Positions 1 through 6,285 of a stretch of 8,399 nt of DNA are shown piece by piece. The notes under the pieces are model-generated. The model searched no databases, was not told where the DNA came from, and worked only from the letters and a program-made list of their open reading frames with translations. The DNA comes from Spirochaetales bacterium (GTDB lineage Bacteria; Spirochaetota; Spirochaetia; B11-G9): contig JALTGJ010000329.1 in NCBI GenBank assembly GCA_027077185.1, positions 1 to 8,399 on the forward strand, read 5' to 3'. The translations under genes and the position numbers were made by a program. Within the stretch, counting starts at the first letter, position 1. The number at the start of each line of letters is the position of its first letter.

Positions 1-13
1 GTATATTACAAAT

Positions 14-2125
14 ATGATCAAAATTATCAGGATAATACTTATGATATCATTATTTTTATTGGCAGCACCACTATTCAGCAATTCAGAACACTATTCGGAT
101 AAAAATCAATTAAAAGGATCCAGCAGTCCCTACCTCCTTCAGCATTCAGACAACCCTGTTCACTGGCTGCCCTGGGGGGAAGAAGCTTTTGCAGAAGCCA
201 GACGCCTGGACAGACCGATCCTTGTGTCTATTGGTTACAGTACCTGCCACTGGTGTCATGTAATGGAACATGAAAGTTTTGAAGATCCGCTTACAGCTTC
301 TATTATGAACAATTATCTAATTACAATAAAGGTGGATAGGGAACAGCTTCCGGAAGTTGATTCTTTTTATATGGAAGCCGCCTCTCTAATGGGTGGTAGT
401 ACCGGCTGGCCTCTAAATGTTTTTATTTTTCCGGATGGTAAGCCCTTCTATGCAGGAACTTACTTTCCCCCGGATGTACTGCAGGGGCTTATTAGAAGGG
501 TAAACGAACTTTGGTCGGAAGATAGAGATAATTTAAGGGAATCGGGAAATGCTTTAACAGATGCAGTTCAAAACTATTCACAACGCTCTGCCGGCAGTCT
601 TACAGCTTCAGATTTTACAATAAAAGATGGCGAATCAGCCTATGCTGCATATCTGGCCTCTGTCCTTTCCAGGTTTGATAAAGAATATCCCGGTTTTCCT
701 GCTCCCGGGGGCACACAATTCCCACCGTCGACTACGCTTTCTTTCCTTTTGGAGTTTAATGATGATCAGGGTAGGGCGATTGCAGAGAAAATATTGGAAA
801 CCATGCAGAATTCCGGATTGCATGACAGGGTAGGTGGTGGTTTTCATAGATACACCACAGACAGAATCTGGCGTGTCCCCCATTTCGAAAAGATGCTTTA
901 TGATAATGCACAGCTTATGAGTTTGTATGCAAGAGCATCCGTTATATTTAAAAGAGATGACTTTCTGCAAACAGCTGTTGATATTGGAGATTATCTTATT
1001 AGGGATATGACTGTTAATAACCCTTCAGGAGAATTCGCCGGCTTTGCTACTGCTGAGGATGCAGATGATCCTGTCGGTGAAGGGGCCTTCTATGCCTGGT
1101 CTCCTAAGGAGATCAAAAAATCACTTCCAGGGAACATTGCAGATAAGCTTATTAAGTTATGGGATCTAAAAGAGTTTAAAGGGGAAGCATCAAGGGAGCC
1201 AGTATCTGAATGGATACCCTATTCCCTAAAAAATATAAATAAAGTACCAGCCTCTATTTCTGAGTCTGAGTATAGAACAGTGCTTTTAGCGGCCAGAAGT
1301 AAGCGTCCTCGACCGGAAAGAGATGATAAAGTGCTTACAGATTTGAATGCTTTGGCTCTTGAGGGCTTTTCAATTTTAGCCAGGGTTTCAGATGAATCCA
1401 GATTTATACAGATTGTAAGCAATCTTTCGATTTTTCTTGTAAAAAGATATAACGAAGAAGGAATTGTACGAATGCCAGGTATTGCTCCTTATATAAGTGA
1501 TTATTCTTTTATGATTTTGGGATTAACTGCTGCATATCCTGTTCTTGAAAATCCCGGTTTAATTGAAATTGCTGTTAGGATATCAAAAGATGCCGAGAAG
1601 GATCTGTCTACAGGACTGGGGTCATATTACTCAAGTCCTAAAAACAGTGTAAGTCTTCCTGTGCGAAAAATTGATTCATTTGATACTCAGGTGCCTTCCG
1701 GACTTAATTCTCTGGCTCTCGGCTTTGCAAGGTTGGTAGGTATGACCGGTAATGTTTCTTATAGAACCCGGGTGGAAAAAATTTTAAGATCTCAAAAGGA
1801 ACTTATGCTGTCCTATCCTTCAGCATATTCTACCTTACTTAGGGCTAATATCCTGTTAAACAGAGAATGGCATATAGTGTTAGCAGGGAGTTCTGAAAAA
1901 AATGAGTATAAACAGATGAAAAAATTGCTTTTACGCCTTTTAGGATCAGACTATCTTATTATATCCGCAAAAGGGGCTGGAAATGAATCGTGGCCCTTAC
2001 TTCAGGATAGAAAAAAATTATCTGATCCCCAGGTTCTTATTTGCAATAATAATTCCTGTCTTCTTCCTGTTTTTTCTACCGAAGAACTGGATAGACGCCT
2101 TAAAGAATCCGGCATTATACGATAA
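14..2125 (+). CDS. Exported DUF255 / YyaL / SPATA20-family thioredoxin-fold protein
   Basis: The product is 703 residues, a usual length for this family (thioredoxin-like N-terminal domain followed by an alpha/alpha-toroid glycosidase-like domain). The thioredoxin part lies at about residues 32-160: the family opening [15 protein letters not shown] (37-51), the redox motif TCHWCH with C78 and C81, and GWP at 131-133. The toroid part shows [11 protein letters not shown] (273-283), [13 protein letters not shown] (289-301) and [19 protein letters not shown] (346-364). The biochemical role of the family is not firmly established; a redox or sugar-related role is inferred from the folds. Residues 1-23 form a charged (K3, R6) hydrophobic signal or anchor without a lipobox cysteine, so the protein probably works outside the cytoplasm. 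The usual GGFG-APKFP segment is altered ([13 protein letters not shown], 226-238). The start is uncertain: no ribosome site precedes 14, the frame is open to the window edge, and an ATG at 41 has AGGA 8 bases upstream, but starting there would lose the basic n-region. It converges on the minus-strand block. Confidence 0.93.
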   Translation: MIKIIRIILMISLFLLAAPLFSNSEHYSDKNQLKGSSSPYLLQHSDNPVHWLPWGEEAFAEARRLDRPILVSIGYSTCHWCHVMEHESFEDPLTASIMNNYLITIKVDREQLPEVDSFYMEAASLMGGSTGWPLNVFIFPDGKPFYAGTYFPPDVLQGLIRRVNELWSEDRDNLRESGNALTDAVQNYSQRSAGSLTASDFTIKDGESAYAAYLASVLSRFDKEYPGFPAPGGTQFPPSTTLSFLLEFNDDQGRAIAEKILETMQNSGLHDRVGGGFHRYTTDRIWRVPHFEKMLYDNAQLMSLYARASVIFKRDDFLQTAVDIGDYLIRDMTVNNPSGEFAGFATAEDADDPVGEGAFYAWSPKEIKKSLPGNIADKLIKLWDLKEFKGEASREPVSEWIPYSLKNINKVPASISESEYRTVLLAARSKRPRPERDDKVLTDLNALALEGFSILARVSDESRFIQIVSNLSIFLVKRYNEEGIVRMPGIAPYISDYSFMILGLTAAYPVLENPGLIEIAVRISKDAEKDLSTGLGSYYSSPKNSVSLPVRKIDSFDTQVPSGLNSLALGFARLVGMTGNVSYRTRVEKILRSQKELMLSYPSAYSTLLRANILLNREWHIVLAGSSEKNEYKQMKKLLLRLLGSDYLIISAKGAGNESWPLLQDRKKLSDPQVLICNNNSCLLPVFSTEELDRRLKESGIIR

Positions 2126-2126
2126 A

Positions 2127-2156
2127 AAAGCTTAAACATCTTTCCTTTTATGCTTT
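2127..2156 (-). terminator. Weak candidate terminator at the convergent gene junction
   Basis: Read on the minus strand, AAAGC (2156-2152) pairs with GCTTT (2131-2127). After one A-A mismatch, TAAA (2150-2147) pairs with TTTA (2136-2133), leaving a 10-base loop. A run of six T begins in the stem and ends at 2124. The stem is AT-rich and overlaps the stop codon of the small gene, so its strength is doubtful. It is the only hairpin with a T-run in the 22-base gap between the converging genes and would mainly end the minus-strand transcript. Confidence 0.3.
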
Positions 2157-2315
2157 ACCTTTAAATATAGGGTTAATAAGATTATCAAAATAAGGTATTA
2201 AGGTATTAAATCCGGATAACTTCTTTTTTTTGTTAGCACTAATGTGTCCAATAGATAATGCAGATTTTCTGGCATTACTTTCCCATTGTGTAAAGTCTGT
2301 TTTTATTTTAGTCAT
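2148..2315 (-). CDS. Small basic protein of unknown function, behind a sigma54 promoter
   Basis: This encodes 55 residues beginning MTKIKTDFTQWESN. I do not recognise the family. The start at 2315 is chosen because AGGAGGA (2330-2324) sits 8 bases upstream. An in-frame ATG at 2345 would add 10 residues but lies inside the -12 end of the sigma54 element, upstream of the predicted transcript start. The protein is strongly basic (9 Lys, 1 Arg against 3 acidic residues) with a KKKK run at 29-32. Its C-terminal third is hydrophobic and aromatic (F36, Y42, F43, F51, with prolines at 41 and 49). There is no signal peptide, transmembrane helix, cysteine or lipobox. It follows the kinase and regulator genes on the same strand, separated from the regulator by 145 bases. 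Placement suggests it is a target of that regulator. A nucleic-acid-binding or protein-binding role would fit the charge, but this is speculation. Confidence 0.72.
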   Translation of the reverse strand: MTKIKTDFTQWESNARKSALSIGHISANKKKKLSGFNTLIPYFDNLINPIFKGKA

Positions 2316-2323
2316 AAGAATAT

Positions 2324-2330
2324 TCCTCCT
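2324..2330 (-). promoter_or_regulatory. Strong ribosome binding site of the small gene
   Basis: The minus strand reads AGGAGGA, 8 bases before the ATG at 2315. This fixes the start and is the main evidence that the 55-codon frame is translated. Its first base coincides with the predicted sigma54 transcript start, so the leader would be only about 15 bases and begin with the ribosome site itself. Confidence 0.8.
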
Positions 2331-2340
2331 ATAACTTATA

Positions 2341-2356
2341 TGCAATTATTATGCCA
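2341..2356 (-). promoter_or_regulatory. Sigma54 (RpoN) -24/-12 promoter of the small gene
   Basis: The minus strand reads TGGCATAATAATTGCA. Against the sigma54 consensus TGGCACG-N4-TTGCW it matches TGGCA and the whole TTGCA, preceded by the expected pyrimidine (C). It differs only at the two positions closing the -24 block (TA instead of CG). The invariant GG (2355-2354) and GC (2343-2342) are exactly 10 bases apart. Taking C2342 as -12 puts +1 at about 2330, just before the small gene's start codon. The neighbouring gene encodes a regulator of the class that opens such promoters. Function is inferred. Confidence 0.75.
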
Positions 2357-2370
2357 GGTTATTTAGTTTT

Positions 2371-2385
2371 TTAAATATAGTGCCA
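2371..2385 (-). promoter_or_regulatory. Second, incomplete sigma54-like element
   Basis: The minus strand reads TGGCACTATATTTAA. The -24 half is a perfect TGGCAC and a TT pair falls at the right distance, but the -12 half ends TTAA instead of TTGC. It lies 29 bases upstream of the better element. Loss of the GC makes it unlikely to work as a promoter; it could be a decayed copy or a chance match. Confidence 0.2.
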
Positions 2386-2460
2386 GTAAGCAGATAGCTC
2401 TGGAGGCGGTATGTATTCTGTAAAGATTATGTAGGTATAGTGTTTAGTTTCTTTGCATTG

Positions 2461-3849
2461 TTAGAGATTATAGTTCTGCATCTTTTTTAATAATGTAACT
2501 CTGCTTATTCCAAGTTCCGAGGATATTTTTGTTTTATTATTATTAAATTTAATTTGCATCATTTTAATTATAGCTTTTTCAATGTCGGAAATTAAGGCTG
2601 GCAGAACCGGAGTACCACCTGCTTTTTGATAATAAATGGTAAGAAACTTCTCCATTAGCTCTTTATCAGAAATTTCCAGTTTATTTGTTTTAATATAATT
2701 CGGAATAGACTCGGATCTTATAATATTCCCATGGGTGTTAATACACATATTTGTAATTGTATTTTCCAGCTCTCTGACATTACCGGGCCAGCTATATTCA
2801 GTAAGGGTATTTATTGTTTCTTCAGATGCCGATCCAATTTTTTTATTTAGCTTTAAATTGGCTTCTTTTACAAAATAGTCCAGTAACATGTGAATATCTT
2901 CTTTTCTGTTTCGAAGGGGTGGAGTTTCAATTTGTGCAACATTAATTCTAAAAAATAAATCCTGTCTAAACCTTCCATCTTCAATTTCTTTTATTATATC
3001 CTTGTTTGTTGCAGAAATTATTCTTGCTTTAAGTTTTATTGTCCGTGTCCCACCCATTCTTTGAAATTCTTTTTCCTGCAGAACTCTTAGAAGTTTTATT
3101 TGCAGAGACAGGGGCATATCTCCTATTTCATCAAGAAAAACAGTACCCTCCCCGGCAGATTCAAATTTACCTTTAACCATAGAATCCGCACCTGTATAAG
3201 CCTGTTTTTCATGTCCGAAAAGTTCGTTATCCAATAAATTCTCTGTTAATCCTGAACAGTTAACAGCTACAAATGGTTCTTCTTTTCTTTCCCCGTTATA
3301 ATGAAGAGCTTTTGCAATTAACTCTTTTCCTGTTCCGTTTTCCCCTGTTATCAGTACAGAAACATCTGTATTTAATAGAAGTCCGATTTTTTTAAATACT
3401 TCCTGCATTAGCGGAGACTTGCCAATAATCCGGTTTAGATTAAAATGGTTTCGCTGTTCCATTGTTATAAATTTTACGGTATTATTAATTTTTTTAGAAT
3501 GGAGTGCTCTTTTTAGAAGAATTGAAATTTTATCAATATCCAAAGGCTTTTCGAGATAATCATAACAGCCCAGGGCCATAGCCTGAATAATAATTTCAAA
3601 ATTACCATATCCCGATATCATGACAATATACAGCTCGGGTTCAATGGTTTTAATTTTTTTCAAAATTTTAAGACCGTTTCCCCCTGGCAGATTATAATCC
3701 AGGAACACAAAATCTATTCTGTTGTTTTTAATTTTATCAATTGCTTCCTGTCCATCGTGGGCACTGTATACTTCATGGTCAGATGAAAGTAAAGACTGGA
3801 AACTTTTTACAATGTTTATTTCATCGTCAACTATTAGAATTGAAGCCAT
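2461..3849 (-). CDS. Sigma54-dependent NtrC-type response regulator
   Basis: The 462-residue product has the usual NtrC/AtoC length and order. A receiver domain spans about 1-115, with acidic pocket D8/D9, phospho-acceptor D51 (FLDYNLPGG), S79 and K101. A sigma54-interacting AAA+ domain spans about 137-365, with Walker A GENGTGKE (169-176), the sigma54-contact loop EKQAYTGAD (214-222), Walker B VFLDEIGD (237-244), arginines R293, R295 and R301, and sensor II WPGNVRELEN (354-363). A Fis-type helix-turn-helix lies at about 421-460 (KISSELGISRVTLLKKM, 441-457). It is expected to bind enhancer DNA and, when phosphorylated, hydrolyse ATP to open sigma54 promoters. The GAFTGA loop is variant (QAYTGA). 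The ATG at 3849 has AGGAG 9 bases upstream (3863-3859) and lies inside the end of the kinase gene, so the two are coupled. The likely partner is that kinase; the likely target is the promoter at 2341-2356. Confidence 0.96.
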   Translation of the reverse strand: MASILIVDDEINIVKSFQSLLSSDHEVYSAHDGQEAIDKIKNNRIDFVFLDYNLPGGNGLKILKKIKTIEPELYIVMISGYGNFEIIIQAMALGCYDYLEKPLDIDKISILLKRALHSKKINNTVKFITMEQRNHFNLNRIIGKSPLMQEVFKKIGLLLNTDVSVLITGENGTGKELIAKALHYNGERKEEPFVAVNCSGLTENLLDNELFGHEKQAYTGADSMVKGKFESAGEGTVFLDEIGDMPLSLQIKLLRVLQEKEFQRMGGTRTIKLKARIISATNKDIIKEIEDGRFRQDLFFRINVAQIETPPLRNRKEDIHMLLDYFVKEANLKLNKKIGSASEETINTLTEYSWPGNVRELENTITNMCINTHGNIIRSESIPNYIKTNKLEISDKELMEKFLTIYYQKAGGTPVLPALISDIEKAIIKMMQIKFNNNKTKISSELGISRVTLLKKMQNYNL

Positions 3850-5611
3850 TCTGATTTTCTCCTGATAAATTTTCTATGGGAATTATAATTGTAAAGCAAA
3901 TAAAATTTTCCTTTTTATTTATTGATATGGAACCCCTGTGTCTTTCGATTATAATTTTGGATATTGCGAGGCCCAATCCTGTTCCGCCTTCTCTAGTAGT
4001 AAGAAATGGTTCAAACAGTTTATCAGCATTGTCAAGCTCTATTGTGCTGCCGGAATTACAAATATTTATTACCATTTTATTATTTGTTAAATTGCTGCTT
4101 ACTTTTAACAAACTATTATTTTTCATTACCTGTAGTGCATTTAGGATAATATTTAGAAAACATATTCTTAATTTTTCCGAATCAGCGTATATAAGTGGAA
4201 CTGTGTTGTCAAATTCTTTAATTAGTGTAATAGATCTTTCTTTTATTGTATATGTGCATAAATTTAAAACACCTTCAATTATTTTATGGACATTACAGTA
4301 AATAAAATCCAATTTTCCAGGTTTTGCAAACTCGAGTAATTCACTGACCTTGTTATTTATCCTCTCAATTTCTTCCAGAATAATATTCATTTCATTTATT
4401 CCTGAATTATCCTTTAAATATCTTGATTTAATAATCTGGGCCATCATCTTTATTGAGCTTAAGGGGTTTCTAATCTCATGTGCCAGACTGGCTGCAACCT
4501 GTCCCGAAGCGGCAAGTCGTGTCGAACCCACAAGATCATTCTGCAATTGATGAATTTTTCTATTATAAAGATCAATTCTTTTTATTAGTAAGTTGTAATT
4601 ATCTGCTATTATGCCAAATTCATCATTTTTTCCAATTATTATTGGTTTATTAGGATGATCGAAACTGAAATTTGAAATACCAGTAATTATTTTACTGACC
4701 GATTTATTTATGTTTCTGGCTAAAAAATAGTAAATAAGAACTGCAAGAAACAAACCAAATAAAATAACAAATGTAAGCTGTTTATGGGCATATCTGTAAC
4801 TTCTATCATTTTTTTCTTTATCCATTCCCAGGAGAATTGCTCCCCAGTATTTGTTTTTAAGAAAAATAGGTTTAATAATAATATGAAAATTTCCGGAATC
4901 TAAATGTTCATTAAGTTTGGTAATTGTTTGACCTTTTTTTAACTGTACCAGGGATTTTTCTGTAAGTTGATCTTTCCCTGCATAAGTAGATATAATCTTA
5001 CTGGTTCCACGGTATATCCCATTATCAAGAAGAGTCAGTGATTTCATTCTGTCGACAAAATCTTCTGAAAAAAGGGATCCTGCCATAAATATCCCAATTA
5101 CATTTTTCCCATCAAATACAGGTGCAACAGCTCTTATGGCAAATCCGGATTTGCCATGTTCATAACTAATACTTGTTTTTCCTGCAAGTCCTTCTTTTAC
5201 AACATTCTGATCAATTTTTATATCACCTGATACATTGGGATTATGGCCTCTAAAAATAACCTTTCCATTCATATCTTCTATTTCAATAATATCAACCAGG
5301 TTCATACTGTAAAAATTTATCATATCCTTTTCCAGATTTATATATTGTTCATTTAAAATTTGTTTTACAACTGTATCTTTAACTGAGAAAGCAGAAGCTA
5401 TATCGACACAGTTTTTTTCAATGGCATTTAATTCTTTAAAATAAACAATACCTGCCTCTTCCAGATGAGATTTTATTTCCTTGTTGAGTGTATTTTGAAT
5501 GACAAATGAGCTGATCCAATATGAAACTATTCCTGGAATTATTATTATCATAATAAATGCCAGAAGTATTCTGCGGTTTATTTTATAAGAAAAAAAAGTA
5601 AATAATTTCAT
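3827..5611 (-). CDS. Membrane sensor histidine kinase with Cache-like periplasmic domain
   Basis: From the ATG at 5611 the product is 594 residues. In order: transmembrane helix (about 14-38); extracytoplasmic sensor of about 240 residues with Cache-like features (GHNPNVSGD around 122-130, then IRAVAPVFDGKNVIGIFMAG around 159-178); second transmembrane helix (about 279-298); HAMP-like linker; HisKA domain with SLAHEIRNP containing H378; and HATPase domain with N-box NIILNALQ (N491), a G1 box with Asn in place of the usual Asp (CNSGST, N519), LFEPF (532-536) and G2 box GGTGLGL (542-548). It should autophosphorylate on H378 and pass the phosphate to D51 of the downstream regulator. The ligand is unknown; Cache domains commonly bind small molecules. 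A TTG at 5662 would add 17 residues but coincides with a perfect TTGACA hexamer and has no ribosome site. The ATG at 5611 has AAGGA 4 bases upstream, rather close. The stop overlaps the regulator start by 23 bases. Confidence 0.94.
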   Translation of the reverse strand: MKLFTFFSYKINRRILLAFIMIIIIPGIVSYWISSFVIQNTLNKEIKSHLEEAGIVYFKELNAIEKNCVDIASAFSVKDTVVKQILNEQYINLEKDMINFYSMNLVDIIEIEDMNGKVIFRGHNPNVSGDIKIDQNVVKEGLAGKTSISYEHGKSGFAIRAVAPVFDGKNVIGIFMAGSLFSEDFVDRMKSLTLLDNGIYRGTSKIISTYAGKDQLTEKSLVQLKKGQTITKLNEHLDSGNFHIIIKPIFLKNKYWGAILLGMDKEKNDRSYRYAHKQLTFVILFGLFLAVLIYYFLARNINKSVSKIITGISNFSFDHPNKPIIIGKNDEFGIIADNYNLLIKRIDLYNRKIHQLQNDLVGSTRLAASGQVAASLAHEIRNPLSSIKMMAQIIKSRYLKDNSGINEMNIILEEIERINNKVSELLEFAKPGKLDFIYCNVHKIIEGVLNLCTYTIKERSITLIKEFDNTVPLIYADSEKLRICFLNIILNALQVMKNNSLLKVSSNLTNNKMVINICNSGSTIELDNADKLFEPFLTTREGGTGLGLAISKIIIERHRGSISINKKENFICFTIIIPIENLSGENQNGFNSNS

Positions 5612-5633
5612 TTTATCCTTTATTATGTGTTTT

Positions 5634-5662
5634 ATAGTAGTTCCTGTACTCTTTTCTGTCAA
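5634..5662 (-). promoter_or_regulatory. Sigma70-type promoter of the kinase-regulator operon
   Basis: On the minus strand a perfect -35 hexamer TTGACA (5662-5657) is followed, after exactly 17 bases, by TACTAT (5639-5634), a 4/6 match to TATAAT. The predicted start at about 5627 gives a leader of roughly 16 bases to the ATG at 5611. The operon would therefore be made by the housekeeping sigma factor, while its inferred target uses sigma54. Confidence 0.55.
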
Positions 5663-5747
5663 TTAAAGCAGCTAAGTTAGATAAATTATTATAATTTTCA
5701 ATTTTATTTTTCCGATAATTGGAAAGTCGAAAGCGACAGGAGGAATG
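5663..5747. other. Divergent intergenic region between the kinase and the exported protein gene
   Basis: This very AT-rich gap must hold the plus-strand promoter of the gene at 5748 if that gene is transcribed from here. TATAAT occurs at 5690-5695 and GATAAT at 5714-5719, but neither has a recognisable -35 at normal spacing, so I do not call a promoter. A dyad TTTCC-N7-GGAAA (5709-5725) overlaps GATAAT and could be an operator. A 4-bp hairpin GTCG-AAAG-CGAC (5726-5737) directly abuts the ribosome site AGGAGG (5738-5743). That site is only 1 base from the ATG at 5745 but 4 bases from the ATG at 5748, favouring the second. Confidence 0.35.
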
Positions 5748-6230
5748 ATGAAAAGAAAAATAATTATGCTTGTTTTGGTTTTTTTTACAGGTTTTTTACT
5801 TTCAGCCGAAACGATATTACTCTATACGGTGGTTGATACTGATGTTGTTGATGAACAGCAGTTTGGGGACCTTATTGAAAGTTCTGTCATGAATGAATTT
5901 TTTGATGCAGGACATATTATTTTTAATGCGGATATAATTGGGGCAGCACCTGAGCGAGGTATGGATTATTTTAAAGAATCTGATTCGCTGCAGATGGCTA
6001 AAGCAGGGGGTGCTGCATTTATATTGGAAGTTAAGTTAACTTATAATGAAGTTAAGGGTAAAAGTTTACCGGATTATGCGGAATTCAGATTTATAAATGT
6101 AACAAGCGGAAATCTGATAAATAAGGGTTCTGTTTCTATAGATAAAAAACTTATCGATAAGGATGATCTGGAGAAAGGCCTGGCTGTAATGGGTGCTGAG
6201 ATGGCAGATTCGGCACTTAAATATTTGTAA
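5748..6230 (+). CDS. Small exported protein, possible LpoB/CsgG-like fold
   Basis: The product is 160 residues (161 if the adjacent ATG at 5745 is used). A clear signal peptide MKRKIIMLVLVFFTGFLLSA is followed by ETILLYTVV, with likely signal peptidase I cleavage after A20; there is no lipobox cysteine. I do not recognise the family by name. The pattern is a strand (ILLYTVVDTD), a helix (FGDLIESSVMNEFFDAG), a strand (HIIFNADI), a helix ending QMAKAGGA, then strands FILEVKLTYN and YAEFRFINVTSGNLINKGSV. A helix with Ala/Gly-rich end, a strand, and a later 'v-TG-l' turn are reminiscent of LpoB, CsgG and FlgO-type periplasmic proteins. This is a fold-level impression only. It lies 55 bases upstream of the RlpA/SPOR-like gene on the same strand, so a cell-envelope role is plausible. 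No convincing terminator separates the two. Confidence 0.85.
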   Translation: MKRKIIMLVLVFFTGFLLSAETILLYTVVDTDVVDEQQFGDLIESSVMNEFFDAGHIIFNADIIGAAPERGMDYFKESDSLQMAKAGGAAFILEVKLTYNEVKGKSLPDYAEFRFINVTSGNLINKGSVSIDKKLIDKDDLEKGLAVMGAEMADSALKYL

Positions 6231-6285
6231 TTTTTTCTCAGTTGTCCATGTATTCTTCCGACAATAGAACTGGAGGACTTAAGAT

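Noticed and set aside
2192..2207. Tandem 8-base repeat AAGGTATT
   Set aside because: Only two units, inside the small coding frame; too short to call an iteron or attachment site.
2411..2434. Tiny plus-strand frame (7 codons) with GGAGG 4 bases upstream of ATG
   Set aside because: Too short to support, with no promoter or terminator, and it lies antisense in the gap that controls the minus-strand small gene. Probably chance.
3876..4301. 141-codon plus-strand frame antisense to the kinase
   Set aside because: It lies wholly opposite the conserved HATPase region, and its hydrophobic composition is the expected antisense shadow of an AT-rich gene.
5720..5734. TGG-N10-GC match resembling a sigma54 promoter on the plus strand before the small exported protein gene
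   Set aside because: Only about 7 of 11 consensus positions match, the -12 half reads AAGC, and the start would fall at about 5746, downstream of the ribosome site AGGAGG that the gene clearly uses.
6242..6264. TTGTC ... GACAA inverted repeat between the exported protein and the SPOR protein genes
   Set aside because: The stem is only 5 bp with a 13-base loop and no T-run after it, so it is not convincing as a terminator.
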